Shown piece after piece: positions 17,912 through 26,401 of a stretch of 64,000 nucleotides of DNA. Under the pieces are notes generated by a model that was not told where the DNA came from, did no database searches, and was given only the letters and a program-made list of their open reading frames with translations. Each line of letters starts with the position of its first letter. Within the stretch, counting starts at the first letter, position 1. This DNA is from Leifsonia sp. ALI-44-B (GTDB lineage: Bacteria; Actinomycetota; Actinomycetes; Actinomycetales; Microbacteriaceae), in the NCBI RefSeq assembly GCF_001984125.1, contig NZ_MTQL01000007.1, forward strand, positions 682,001-746,000. Direction: 5' to 3'. A program made the translations under genes and the position numbers.

Positions 17912-17991
17912 AGTCTCTCGACCCCCCGGGCGACCAGGGCGACGACCGCGAAAACTGCGATCACGCCGACGATATAGAGAACGTCGAGCAC
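17908..17991 (-). CDS. 27-residue membrane peptide preceding kdpF
   Basis: GTG at 17991 with GGAG seven bases upstream, then 27 codons ending in a TGA that overlaps the kdpF start. The peptide begins [20 protein letters not shown] and ends in a basic/acidic tail (ARGVERL): one membrane helix of the same size as KdpF but different in sequence. The Shine-Dalgarno, the exact overlap and the membrane-helix composition argue that it is translated. I recall similar short ORFs ahead of kdpF in other Actinobacteria, but could not search. It may be a second small pump subunit or a coupling leader peptide. Confidence 0.7.
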   Translation of the reverse strand: MLDVLYIVGVIAVFAVVALVARGVERL

Positions 17992-18082
17992 GGCAAGACT
18001 CCATCCAGGCTTCCTTCGCGCACCTCGCGGCACGTGGGCACCCGTTCGGCGCCAGAGCCATCAGACACCCGCCCGCACCCCG

Positions 18083-18131
18083 TCTAAACGATCCTCACGA
18101 TTTCCTCACGCCCCCTCCCCCGCCCCTCACG
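18083..18131 (-). promoter_or_regulatory. presumed kdp promoter with three phased direct repeats (KdpE-site candidates)
   Basis: Read on the plus strand, TCCTCACG occurs at 18092-18099 and 18103-18110 and CCCTCACG at 18124-18131: intervals of 11 and 21 bases put all three on one face of the helix. A minus-strand TTTAGA (18083-18088) sits directly downstream of them as a -10 candidate, about 90 bases before the 27-codon ORF. Direct repeats one helical turn apart at the -35 position are typical of OmpR-family regulators such as KdpE. Confidence 0.5.
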
Positions 18132-18302
18132 AAACCAGAACGCTCGGCCCCAGTGCGCGCCCGTCACGGAGCCCCGCCGCGCCTCCTCCAAACCGTTTCG
18201 CGCGCCCTCTCGCCCCGGCGCCCGGCGCCCTTGATGCCTATGCCCGCGCCCGCCCTCTCAACTTCCGAATGCCGCGCACCGCTCGAGCTCGCCGCACGCG
18301 AT

Positions 18303-18316
18303 GTTCCACGTGAAAC
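18303..18316 (+). promoter_or_regulatory. parS-like site (one mismatch), upstream of kdp
   Basis: GTTCCACGTGAAAC matches the perfect 14-mer except for one C in place of T. It is intergenic, about 170 bases upstream of the presumed kdp promoter and about 26.5 kb from oriC. Confidence 0.45.
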
Positions 18317-18369
18317 GTCCGGCCCGTCGCCGCCAGGGCGCTCCGCCACGTGCCTGGTGTGCACGCAAA

Positions 18370-18404
18370 AGCGCCCGCCCTGCCTTCTCGGCAGAACGGG
18401 CGCT
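18370..18404 (-). terminator. intrinsic terminator of the DUF3072 gene
   Basis: AGCGCCCG at 18370-18377 pairs with CGGGCGCT at 18397-18404, with a further CTGCC/GGCAG inner stem; on the minus strand the hairpin is followed by TTTGC. It lies 23 bases after the DUF3072 stop. Confidence 0.75.
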
Positions 18405-18426
18405 CTATATAAGGAGTGGGGCGGTC

Positions 18427-18660
18427 TTACTCGCCGCGCCCCGTCTTCTTCTGCAGGCGGTCGATGTGCTCGGATGCCTCGGCCTTCGTCATATCGGCCG
18501 ACAACTCTTCGTCGGCCTCGCGGGCCAGCGTGTCGAGGTAGCTTTTCTGCGCCTCGGTGATCGGCTCGTCGCCCGTCACCCAGTCGCTCGGATCTTTGCT
18601 CGCGCTCGTGTCGGCGTCGGCTCCCCGACCGCCCAGGGTCTCACCACTGTTGTCTGTCAT
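18427..18660 (-). CDS. DUF3072 domain-containing small protein
   Basis: 77 residues. The C-terminal half, PITEAQKSYLDTLAREA followed by MTKAEASEHIDRLQKKTGRG, is the DUF3072 pattern: a helical SAP-like fold in which a 'K-A-E-A-S-x-x-I-D-x-L' helix is conserved. The first 30 residues are Asp/Ser/Gly-rich and probably disordered. It is monocistronic, with its own -10 element (TAGCAT, 18667-18672) six bases before the ATG and its own terminator. Function is unknown. Confidence 0.85.
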   Translation of the reverse strand: MTDNSGETLGGRGADADTSASKDPSDWVTGDEPITEAQKSYLDTLAREADEELSADMTKAEASEHIDRLQKKTGRGE

Positions 18661-18666
18661 GCCCCC

Positions 18667-18672
18667 ATGCTA
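18667..18672 (-). promoter_or_regulatory. -10 element (TAGCAT) for leaderless DUF3072 mRNA
   Basis: On the minus strand TAGCAT is followed by six bases (GGGGGC) and then the ATG at 18660. No leader is possible, so the mRNA should begin at the start codon. Confidence 0.5.
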
Positions 18673-18764
18673 AATCGCCCCACCGACATCCCCCAGGCCC
18701 TTGCGGAGGGCGAATTCCGCGGTACGAACATGCCGGGTTATGAATGTGCCGCGTGGTGAATGAC

Positions 18765-18798
18765 AGAAGGCCCGGCCGGTCTCCCGGTCGGGCCTTCT
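18765..18798 (-). terminator. strong hairpin downstream of tRNA-Leu
   Basis: A 15-bp stem (one G-T pair) closes on the tetraloop TCTC. It begins 20 bases after the 3' end of tRNA-Leu on the minus strand and presumably ends its transcript; the T-run is poor, but the stem is very stable. Confidence 0.65.
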
Positions 18799-18817
18799 AC
18801 TCACTGCGTACGATCTG

Positions 18818-18901
18818 TGCGCGAGGGGGGACTTGAACCCCCACGCCCTTTCGAGCACTGGCACCTGAAGCCAGCGCGTCTGCCAATTCCGCCACTCGCG
18901 C
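18818..18901 (-). tRNA. tRNA-Leu (anticodon CAG)
   Basis: 84 bases on the minus strand. The acceptor GCGCGAG pairs with CTCGCGC, the anticodon stem-loop is CTGGCTTCAGGTGCCAG with anticodon CAG, a long variable arm (class II) follows, and the T-arm reads GGGGGTTCAAGTCCCCC. The discriminator is A and the 3' CCA is not encoded. A minus-strand TAATCT at 18933-18938 is a possible -10 element. Confidence 0.95.
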
Positions 18902-19102
18902 GATCGCGACACGCGAACGTGTCAACTCAGCGAGATTAGCACGTAGACTTCCTCCGCGCCATTTGGCGCAGGACCCGCCGCGAGGCGGTTCGCAAATAGT
19001 CCTCGTCGCGCCGCGTTTCCGTTGCTCTGAACGCGTCTCTCAGTACATCCCACTAACATGTCCCTAGCCGTTTGAGCACGCTTTTATTGGATCGGGAGAC
19101 CC

Positions 19103-19855
19103 GTGGGCATACTGGACAACTTCGAGAAAGGTCTCGAGCGCGCCGTCAATGGCGCCTTCGCAAAGACCTTCCGCTCGGGGCTGCAGCCCGTCGAAATCAG
19201 CTCCGCCCTGAAGCGCGAGCTCGACACCCGGGCCGCCGTCGTCACGCGCGAGCGCATCCTGGCCCCCAACCGCTTCCGCGTGCGCATGGCCACGACCGAT
19301 CTCACGCGCATGCAGGGCCTCGGCCCGGCCCTCATCGACGAACTCGTCGACGTCGTGCAGTCACACGCCACCAAGCAGGGCTACCAGTTCGCGGGCGGCG
19401 TGCGCATCGACCTGGCCGCCGACGAAACGCTGTCGGCGGGCATGGTCCAGGTCGATTCGCAGAACGTGAAGGGCCAGGTCAACTGGACGCCGGTCCTCGA
19501 CGTCAACGGCAAGCGCTATCCGATCACGCAGAGCCGCACGGTCATCGGGCGCGGCAGCGACGCCGACATCACGATCGACGACTCGGGCACCAGCCGCAAG
19601 CACGTCGAGATCCTGTGGGACGGCACCAACGCCCAGGCCCGCGACCTCGGCTCGACCAACGGCTCCGAGCTCAACGGTCGCCCATTCACGCAGGCCGCCC
19701 TCGAGCCCGATTCGGCCATTCAGATCGGCCGCACGCGCATCATCTTCCGCATCCTGCCGCAGTCCGACGACGCGGGCCGCGCGAGCGCCGGCCGTGCCGA
19801 CGACGTGACGCGCCTCAACGATGTGAACGACGGTTTCTGGGGGCCCGGCCGATGA
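19103..19855 (+). CDS. fhaA: FhaA, DUF3662/FHA domain protein
   Basis: 250 residues from a GTG with GGGAG five bases upstream. The N-terminal DUF3662 domain (about 1-125, beginning MGILDNFEKGLERAVNGAFA) is joined by a short linker to a C-terminal FHA domain (about 150-230) with RTVIGRGSDADI, SRKHVEI and DLGSTNGSELNG, the phosphothreonine-binding loops. In mycobacteria FhaA binds phosphorylated partners of PknB and links it to MurJ and peptidoglycan synthesis. This is the first gene of the operon to pknB; a TAACAT element near 19055 may be the -10. It overlaps fhaB by four bases. Confidence 0.95.
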   Translation: MGILDNFEKGLERAVNGAFAKTFRSGLQPVEISSALKRELDTRAAVVTRERILAPNRFRVRMATTDLTRMQGLGPALIDELVDVVQSHATKQGYQFAGGVRIDLAADETLSAGMVQVDSQNVKGQVNWTPVLDVNGKRYPITQSRTVIGRGSDADITIDDSGTSRKHVEILWDGTNAQARDLGSTNGSELNGRPFTQAALEPDSAIQIGRTRIIFRILPQSDDAGRASAGRADDVTRLNDVNDGFWGPGR

Positions 19856-20442
19856 GTGAACTGACTTTCCTGGTGCTGCGCATCGCCTTCCTGGTGCTGC
19901 TGTGGCTGTTCGTGTTCGGCGTGGTCTACGCGCTGCGCTCGGACATGTTCGGGCAGGGCACGCGCAAACCCGCCGACGGCAAGGGTGCGCGCGCCGCGGG
20001 CTCTCCGGCCGCTGCCGGCGCTGCCGGTGCCGGTGCCGGAGCGGGTCTCGCGGCCGCGAGCGCCGCCGCAACGGCAAGCAAGCCCAAACCCCGTCAACAG
20101 GCGGCTGCGCCGGTCGCGAGCGGCCGGCGACATGAGGCAGCCACCATCCACAACACCACGCGGCTCGTCATCACGGCGGGCCCGAAAGAGGGGCTCGAGG
20201 TGCCCCTCGGGCGCGAGCCGCTCACCATCGGGCGGTCGAGCGACTCGACGCTCGTCATCCGCGACGATTACACATCCTCACACCACGCCCGTCTCCTGCT
20301 CTGGAACGAAGACTGGATGGTGCAAGACCTCGACTCGACCAACGGCACCTATCTGGGCGGCAAGCGCATCGCCTCGCCCACGCAGATCACGCTCGGCACC
20401 CCGATCAAGGTCGGCGCGACGACATTCGAGCTGCGACGGTAA
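19852..20442 (+). CDS. fhaB: FhaB (FipA-type) FHA domain membrane protein
   Basis: 196 residues. One N-terminal membrane helix (about 4-28, TFLVLRIAFLVLLWLFVFGV) leads into an Ala/Gly-rich linker (about 45-95) and a C-terminal FHA domain with LTIGRSSDSTLVI, SSHHARLLL and DLDSTNGTYLGG. The ATG overlaps the fhaA stop (ATGA). The mycobacterial homologue is a PknA/PknB substrate that connects to FtsZ and FtsQ under stress. It lies five bases before pstP. Confidence 0.95.
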   Translation: MSELTFLVLRIAFLVLLWLFVFGVVYALRSDMFGQGTRKPADGKGARAAGSPAAAGAAGAGAGAGLAAASAAATASKPKPRQQAAAPVASGRRHEAATIHNTTRLVITAGPKEGLEVPLGREPLTIGRSSDSTLVIRDDYTSSHHARLLLWNEDWMVQDLDSTNGTYLGGKRIASPTQITLGTPIKVGATTFELRR

Positions 20443-20447
20443 ACACA

Positions 20448-21695
20448 ATGGCCTCAGGCAACAGCGCGGCGATCTCCCATGTGGGCAAGATCCGCTCGAA
20501 CAACCAGGATTCCGGGTATGCCGGAAACCGGTTGTTCATGGTTGCCGACGGCATGGGCGGGCACGCGGGTGGCGATGTCGCCTCGGCCATAGCCCTCAAG
20601 CGCATCATCGAGGCGGATGTCCCCTACGAGACCGCCGCTGAGGCCGAGCTGGCCCTGCAGGAGGCCATCACGGCCGCCAACGGCGAGCTCGCCGACACGG
20701 TTTTCGAGCATCCCGAGCTGACCGGCATGGGCACGACGGTCGACGCCATCGTCGTGGTGGGCGACGAGATCGCGCTCGCCCACATCGGCGATTCGCGCAT
20801 CTACCTCTACCGCGACGGCGAGCTGTCGCAGATCACGGTCGACCACACGTTCGTGCAGCGGCTCGTCGACTCGGGCCGCATCACGGCCGAAGAGGCAATG
20901 GTGCATCCGCGGCGCTCTGTGCTCATGCGCGTGCTGGGCGACGTCGACTCGGCGCCCGAGATCGACACGCAGGTGCTCATGACGCATCCGGGCGATCGCT
21001 GGTTGATCTGCTCCGACGGCCTGTCGGGTGTTATCGACAACGACTCGATCAAGAAGGCGCTGGCCGAAGAGCTTCCGGCGCACCAGGTGGCGCAGAAGCT
21101 CGTCAAGGACAGCCTCGATCACGGCGCGCCCGACAACGTCACGGTCGTGATCTACGACGTCGGTGCCGAGCCGACGCCGGCCGCGACCTCCCCCGTCGTC
21201 GTGGGTTCCGCTGCCAAACCGCTCGCCTTCGAGTCGCCCGAGCCGCGGCGCACGGGTCTGTTGCCCGCGCTGCGCCTGCACTCGGGCCGTGCCACACCCT
21301 CGGGCCCCAGCCACTTCGAGTCGGCCGCCGAGGACTACTACGACGAGCTGATCGAAGAAGACGCGCGCCGCGCCCGACGCCGCCGGCTCACCTGGCTGGT
21401 CGGGTCGATCGTCATCGCCCTCGCGATCATCCTCGCCGTTCTGCTGGCCTACGCGTGGACGCAGACCCGCTTCTACGTCGCATCCGACACCGACACCGTC
21501 GTGATCTACCAGGGCATCCAGCAAGACCTCGGGCCCATCTCACTCTCGCACCGCTATGAAGACACCGGCGTTCCGCTCTCGCTCCTGTCAACCTACGACC
21601 GGCAGCAGATCGAGGGCACTATCAGCGCCGAATCGCTGAAGGACGCGAAGGACATCGTTTCGAGGCTGCGCACCACGGCGGGGGGCACCGAATGA
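20448..21695 (+). CDS. pstP: PstP, PP2C-type Ser/Thr protein phosphatase
   Basis: 415 residues. The catalytic PP2C domain (about 6-235) has the metal ligands Asp21 (NNQDSG) and Asp34 (ADGMGGHAGG), the HIGDSR motif, the CSDGLSG motif and the terminal GAPDNVTVV. A linker with a basic patch is followed by one membrane helix (about 312-335) and a short extracytoplasmic domain of about 80 residues. It removes phosphate from PknA/PknB and their targets. It is coupled to rodA by a four-base overlap. Confidence 0.96.
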   Translation: MASGNSAAISHVGKIRSNNQDSGYAGNRLFMVADGMGGHAGGDVASAIALKRIIEADVPYETAAEAELALQEAITAANGELADTVFEHPELTGMGTTVDAIVVVGDEIALAHIGDSRIYLYRDGELSQITVDHTFVQRLVDSGRITAEEAMVHPRRSVLMRVLGDVDSAPEIDTQVLMTHPGDRWLICSDGLSGVIDNDSIKKALAEELPAHQVAQKLVKDSLDHGAPDNVTVVIYDVGAEPTPAATSPVVVGSAAKPLAFESPEPRRTGLLPALRLHSGRATPSGPSHFESAAEDYYDELIEEDARRARRRRLTWLVGSIVIALAIILAVLLAYAWTQTRFYVASDTDTVVIYQGIQQDLGPISLSHRYEDTGVPLSLLSTYDRQQIEGTISAESLKDAKDIVSRLRTTAGGTE

Positions 21696-23146
21696 CCGCG
21701 GCAGACAACACGCCCACGGTCGGCGTGAACCGTGCATCGGGCCCCGTTGTCGACGTTCAGAACCGCACCAATGAGTTCCGGGCCGACACGGGCGTCATCC
21801 GCACCATGAAGAAGCTGCGGCTGCCCAAGAAGCTGCGCAACCGCGAACTGGCGCTCCTCGTCTTCGCGTGCGTCATCAACCTCTCGGCGCTCGTGCTCGT
21901 GCAATTGGGCGCCCTGGGTGCCATCGAGCCCGAGCTGCTCATGCTGGGCGCGGGCCTGTGCGTTCTCGTGCTCGCCCTGCACGTGTGCCTGCGCTACGTG
22001 GCTCCCAACGCCGACCCGTTGCTGCTGCCCATCGCCACGGTGCTCAACGGCCTGGGCGTCGCCATGATCTACCGCCTCGACATCGCCGAGAAATACGCGG
22101 GCTGGAGCGCGTTCTCCACGCGACAGATCGTATGGAGTGCCATCGCGATCGTCGCCGCCATCGTCGTCATCCTGGTGGTGCGCAACCACCGCGTGCTCTT
22201 CCGCTACACCTACGTCTTCGGCCTGCTCGCGTTCCTCCTGCTGCTGTTGCCCCTCATCCCGGGCATCGGCCGCGAAGTCAACGGCGCGCGCGTCTGGGTT
22301 GGCATCGGTGGCGTCCTCAGCTTCCAGCCGGGTGAAATCGCCAAGATCGCCCTCGCCATCTTCTTCGCGGGCTACCTCGTGCGCACGCGCGAGAGCCTCG
22401 CCATGGTGGGCAAGAAGTTCCTCGGCATGCGCTTCCCCCGCCTGCGCGACCTCGGCCCCATCCTCGTGGTCTGGGCGCTGTCCATGGCCATCATCGTCTT
22501 CCAGCGCGACCTCGGAACGGCCCTGCTCTACTTCGGCCTCTTCACGGTCATGCTCTACATCTCGACCGCGCGGCTCAGCTGGGTGCTCATCGGCCTCACG
22601 CTGTTCCTCGGCGGTGCGGCCATTGCCAGCCAGTCGCTCACCTACGTCAACGGCCGGTTCAACAACTGGTTGGATGCCTTCAGCCAGCAGGCCTACGACG
22701 CGCAGGGCGGAAGCTTCCAACTGTTGCAGGGCATCTTCGGGCTCGCCCACGGCGGACTGCTCGGCACCGGCCTCGGCCAGGGTCGCCCGCAGATCACGCC
22801 CCTCGCCGAGAGCGACTACATCATCGCGAGCCTGGGCGAAGAGCTGGGCCTCGCGGGCGTATTCGCCATCCTCGCGCTCTACCTGCTGCTGGTCTCGCGC
22901 GGCATCGCCATCGGCTTCTCGAGCCAGGATGACTTCGGCAAGCTGCTCGCCGTCGGACTCTCGTTCACGGTGGCCCTGCAGGTCTTCATCATGGTCGGAG
23001 GCGTGACGCGTGTCATCCCCCTCACGGGTCTGACGACACCGTTCCTGGCCGCCGGCGGATCGTCGCTGGTCGCGAACTGGATCATCGTGGCGCTGCTCAT
23101 GCGCCTCAGCGACAGCGTCAAACGAAACCAGGGGGTGTCGGCATGA
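21692..23146 (+). CDS. rodA: RodA/FtsW-family peptidoglycan glycosyltransferase
   Basis: 484 residues with about ten to twelve membrane helices of the SEDS family. Conserved landmarks include GREVNGARVWVGIGG with the preceding pore loop, FQPGEIAKIALAIFFAGYL, the FQRDLGTALLYFG aspartate motif and LGEELGLAGVFAIL near the end. The cytoplasmic N-terminus is about 50 residues, longer than in RodA of E. coli. It polymerises lipid II at the membrane together with the transpeptidase encoded next (four-base overlap). The position between pstP and pbpA is conserved in Actinobacteria. Confidence 0.95.
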   Translation: MTAADNTPTVGVNRASGPVVDVQNRTNEFRADTGVIRTMKKLRLPKKLRNRELALLVFACVINLSALVLVQLGALGAIEPELLMLGAGLCVLVLALHVCLRYVAPNADPLLLPIATVLNGLGVAMIYRLDIAEKYAGWSAFSTRQIVWSAIAIVAAIVVILVVRNHRVLFRYTYVFGLLAFLLLLLPLIPGIGREVNGARVWVGIGGVLSFQPGEIAKIALAIFFAGYLVRTRESLAMVGKKFLGMRFPRLRDLGPILVVWALSMAIIVFQRDLGTALLYFGLFTVMLYISTARLSWVLIGLTLFLGGAAIASQSLTYVNGRFNNWLDAFSQQAYDAQGGSFQLLQGIFGLAHGGLLGTGLGQGRPQITPLAESDYIIASLGEELGLAGVFAILALYLLLVSRGIAIGFSSQDDFGKLLAVGLSFTVALQVFIMVGGVTRVIPLTGLTTPFLAAGGSSLVANWIIVALLMRLSDSVKRNQGVSA

Positions 23147-24600
23147 ACCGCGAACTCCGGCGCCTGAGCGTCGTCGTCCTGGCCATGTTCCTGGCCCTCT
23201 TCGGCAGCACGACGGTCATCCAGGTGATCCAGGCAGAGGCCCTCGCGAAGGATGCCCGCAACACGCGTGCCCTCTACGACTCCTACGACGTCGAGCGCGG
23301 CGCCATCCTGGCGAGCGACGGCACCGTCGTGGCGCAATCGGTGCCGACGGGCGACGAGTTCATGTACCAGCGGCAGTACCCGCAGGCTGATCTCTACTCG
23401 GCCGTCACGGGCTACTACAACCCCACGCAGGGGTCCACGGGCATCGAGCGCTCAATGAACGAGTACCTCTCGGGCACGAGCAACACGCAGTTCTTCGACA
23501 CGCTCAACCGCATCGTCGCCGGCCAGGCGCCCCGCGGGGCGGCCGTCGAACTGACGATCGACCCCGTCGTGCAGCAGGCCGCATCCGATGCCCTGGGCGA
23601 CCGCCGCGGAGCCGTCGTGGCCATGAACCCCAAGACGGGCAAGATCCTCGCCATGGTGACGAGCCCCGACTACGACCCCAACACGCTCGCGTCGCACGAC
23701 TCGAAGCAGGTGCTCGAGCAATACCGGGCGCTCAACGCCGACCCGCTGCAGCCGCTCATCAACCGCGCCATCCAGGGCAACATGAACCCGCCCGGGTCGA
23801 CCTTCAAGCTGGTCGTCGTGTCGGCCGCGCTGTCCACCGGCGACTACACGCCCGACACCGAGCTGCCCAACCCGGTGTCCTACACGCTGCCCGGCACCTC
23901 CACCGAGGTCTTCAACTTCACGCGCGGCGCGTGCGGCCCGGGTGAGACGGTGACCATCGCCGAGGCGCTGCGCCAGAGCTGCAACGTGCCGATGGCCGAG
24001 CTCGGCATCAAGCTGGGCGACGACGTCATCCGCGCCGAGGCCGAGAAGTTCGGCTTCAACAGCGGCTTCGACATCCCGACCACGGTCGAAGGCAGCGTCT
24101 ACCCCGACGACCTCAACGCGCCGCAGACCGGCCTGTCGGCCTTCGGCCAGTCCGATGTGCGAGCCACGCCCATGCAGATGGCCATGGTGTCGGCCGGCAT
24201 CGCCAACGGCGGCGACGTCATGAACCCGAGCCTCGTCGACCGCGTCGTCGGCCGCAACTTCGAGGCCCTGCAAACGTTCGAACCCAGCGTCAAATCAACC
24301 GCGATCTCAGAGGATGTGGCCAAGCAGATGACCCAGATGATGATCGCCAACGTCGATACCGGCCAGGCCAACAATGCAAGAATAGAGGGGGTCGACGTGG
24401 CCGGTAAGACCGGAACCGCGCAGAACGGTGATGACGATCCGTACACGCTGTGGTTCACCGGTTTCGCGCCGGCTGCGAATCCCGAGGTCGCTGTGGCGGT
24501 CGTGGTGGAGAACGATGGAAACCTCGGGCGGCACAGCTCGGGCAACATCGTGGCTTCTCCGATCGCCAAGAAAGTCATGGAGGCGGTGCTGAACAAATGA
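23143..24600 (+). CDS. pbpA: PbpA, class B penicillin-binding protein (D,D-transpeptidase)
   Basis: 485 residues. A signal-anchor helix (about 10-30) precedes a short dimerisation region and the transpeptidase domain with the active-site motif S219-T-F-K222, S279-C-N and K422-T-G-T. It cross-links nascent peptidoglycan made by RodA. Its TGA overlaps the ATG of the following kinase gene (ATGA). Length and order match pbpA of the mycobacterial pknB operon. Confidence 0.96.
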   Translation: MNRELRRLSVVVLAMFLALFGSTTVIQVIQAEALAKDARNTRALYDSYDVERGAILASDGTVVAQSVPTGDEFMYQRQYPQADLYSAVTGYYNPTQGSTGIERSMNEYLSGTSNTQFFDTLNRIVAGQAPRGAAVELTIDPVVQQAASDALGDRRGAVVAMNPKTGKILAMVTSPDYDPNTLASHDSKQVLEQYRALNADPLQPLINRAIQGNMNPPGSTFKLVVVSAALSTGDYTPDTELPNPVSYTLPGTSTEVFNFTRGACGPGETVTIAEALRQSCNVPMAELGIKLGDDVIRAEAEKFGFNSGFDIPTTVEGSVYPDDLNAPQTGLSAFGQSDVRATPMQMAMVSAGIANGGDVMNPSLVDRVVGRNFEALQTFEPSVKSTAISEDVAKQMTQMMIANVDTGQANNARIEGVDVAGKTGTAQNGDDDPYTLWFTGFAPAANPEVAVAVVVENDGNLGRHSSGNIVASPIAKKVMEAVLNK

Positions 24601-26324
24601 GACCCACAGCAGGGCTCACCTTCGGTGGGCGATACGAGCTGGAGTCCCGGATCGCCATCGGCGGCATGGGAGAGGTATGGCAGGCCACCGACCAGGTGAT
24701 CGGCCGCACCGTCGCGATCAAGATCTTGAAAGACGAATACCTGGGTGACCCGGGCTTCCTCGAGCGTTTCCGCGCCGAGGCCCGCCACGCGGCACTCGTC
24801 AACCACGAGGGCATCGCCAACGTCTTCGACTACGGCGAAGAAGACGGCAGCGCCTTCCTCGTCATGGAACTCGTCCCGGGCGAAGCCCTGTCGAGCCTGC
24901 TCGAGCGCGAGAATGTGCTCCCGGCCGACAAGGTGCTCGACATCGTGGCCCAGACGGCCGCGGCCCTGCAGGCCGCGCACGCCGCGGGTCTCGTGCACCG
25001 AGACATCAAACCCGGCAACCTGCTCATCACGCCCGACGGCCGCGTCAAGATCACCGACTTCGGCATCGCGCGCATCGCCGACCAGGTTCCGCTCACCGCG
25101 ACCGGTCAGGTCATGGGCACGGTGCAATACCTGTCGCCCGAGCAGGCGTCGGGTCACCCCGCATCCCCCACCACCGACATCTACTCGCTCGGCATCGTGG
25201 CCTACGAATCGCTCGCCGGCCGCCGCCCCTTCACGGGCGAGTCGCAGGTGGCGATTGCCATGGCTCAGATCAACGAGACGCCGCCCGATCTGCCCGTCAC
25301 CGTCTCCGAACCGGTTCGCCGCTTCGTCATGTCGATGATCGCTAAGAAGCCGGCCGATCGTCCGTCCACGGCCGCCAACGTCGCCCGCGCGGCCCAGGCC
25401 CTGCGTCGCGGAGACATCACCGCCGCCACCATCGCCGTTCCCGCCATCGCTGGTGTCGCCGCCGGGTCCGATGCGGCCACCACACTGCTGGCCGCCGGTG
25501 GTGCCGACGACGCGACACAGTTGCTCACGGCATCCGAGCCGCCCGTCACCACCGCGCCCACGCCCATCGACCCCGAGAAGAAGAAGCGCAGCCCGTGGAC
25601 GTGGCCGCTCATCGCCCTCGTCGGTCTGCTCGTCATCGTGCTCGTGCTGTCGCTCATCGCCCTGATGAACCAGAACAACGCGTCCACCGACCCCAGCACC
25701 ACGCCGGCCCCGTCAGTGACCGAGTCGCAGCCGGCCGAGACGCCAACGCCCTCCTCTACGCCGACACCGTCGCTCATAGCGGTCGACCAGGCCGAGTTCG
25801 TGGGCATGACCTACGACGAGGCCGCCGCGCGCCTGCAGCAGCTGGGCCTCGCGTCCAAGCGCGCCGTCGGAAGCGCCGCCTCGACCGGCGACGACGTGGG
25901 CAAGGTCTACTCGATCGAACCCGAGGGCAACCTGCCGCGCGGCTCGGTCGTCACGGTCACGGTCTACGGCGACATCGCGCAGATCCCCACGCCCACCACG
26001 AGCCCCACGATTTCGGGATGCTCGGGCGCCGCGTGCACGGTCGAGCCCGGGTCAACGGTCACGGTCACGTGGCCCACCTTCACGGGATGCCCGGCCGGCC
26101 AGGAGCTCACGGGCTACCGCCTCACCACCTCCGGTGGCGTGGTGCAGAACGCGCCCGGCGGAGCGGTCAAGTCGAACAGCGCGCAGGTGCTCATCAACGA
26201 CGCCCCCGGTGCCTTCACGGCCTCCTACTCGGCATTCTGCAACGAGGGCGAAAGCTCGCAGTCGCCGTCGGCCAACGCCACGATCGCCGCGGCGTCGCAA
26301 CCGACGCCTACGCCGACTAATTGA
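24597..26324 (+). CDS. pknA: membrane Ser/Thr protein kinase (PknA position) with one PASTA-like domain
   Basis: 575 residues from the ATG that overlaps the pbpA stop; the frame is open farther upstream inside pbpA. The kinase domain (about 12-275) has the glycine loop GGMGEVW, Lys42 (VAIKIL), HRDIKPGN with Asp136, and DFGIAR. A membrane helix lies near 334-357. Outside the cell there is a Thr/Pro-rich stretch, one PASTA-like unit (VDQAEFVGMTYDEAAARLQQ onward) and a further domain with two close cysteines (SGCSGAACTV). Mycobacterial PknA has no PASTA domain, so this kinase differs in having an external sensor part. It phosphorylates growth and division proteins. Confidence 0.93.
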   Translation: MRPTAGLTFGGRYELESRIAIGGMGEVWQATDQVIGRTVAIKILKDEYLGDPGFLERFRAEARHAALVNHEGIANVFDYGEEDGSAFLVMELVPGEALSSLLERENVLPADKVLDIVAQTAAALQAAHAAGLVHRDIKPGNLLITPDGRVKITDFGIARIADQVPLTATGQVMGTVQYLSPEQASGHPASPTTDIYSLGIVAYESLAGRRPFTGESQVAIAMAQINETPPDLPVTVSEPVRRFVMSMIAKKPADRPSTAANVARAAQALRRGDITAATIAVPAIAGVAAGSDAATTLLAAGGADDATQLLTASEPPVTTAPTPIDPEKKKRSPWTWPLIALVGLLVIVLVLSLIALMNQNNASTDPSTTPAPSVTESQPAETPTPSSTPTPSLIAVDQAEFVGMTYDEAAARLQQLGLASKRAVGSAASTGDDVGKVYSIEPEGNLPRGSVVTVTVYGDIAQIPTPTTSPTISGCSGAACTVEPGSTVTVTWPTFTGCPAGQELTGYRLTTSGGVVQNAPGGAVKSNSAQVLINDAPGAFTASYSAFCNEGESSQSPSANATIAAASQPTPTPTN

Positions 26325-26401
26325 CCTAGTATCAAAAGCTAAGACGACCACGATCCTCTCCCCGCGGGGAGGCCGGATCGTCGAAGAGAAGGAGTACCTG
26401 C

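Larger units (their letters stand above)
17992..18426. other. gene-free region upstream of the kdp operon
   Basis: 435 bases with no convincing gene. It holds the presumed kdp promoter and three phased repeats (18083-18131), a parS-like site (18303-18316) and the terminator of the DUF3072 gene (18370-18404). The remainder is C-rich without recognisable structure. Confidence 0.6.
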
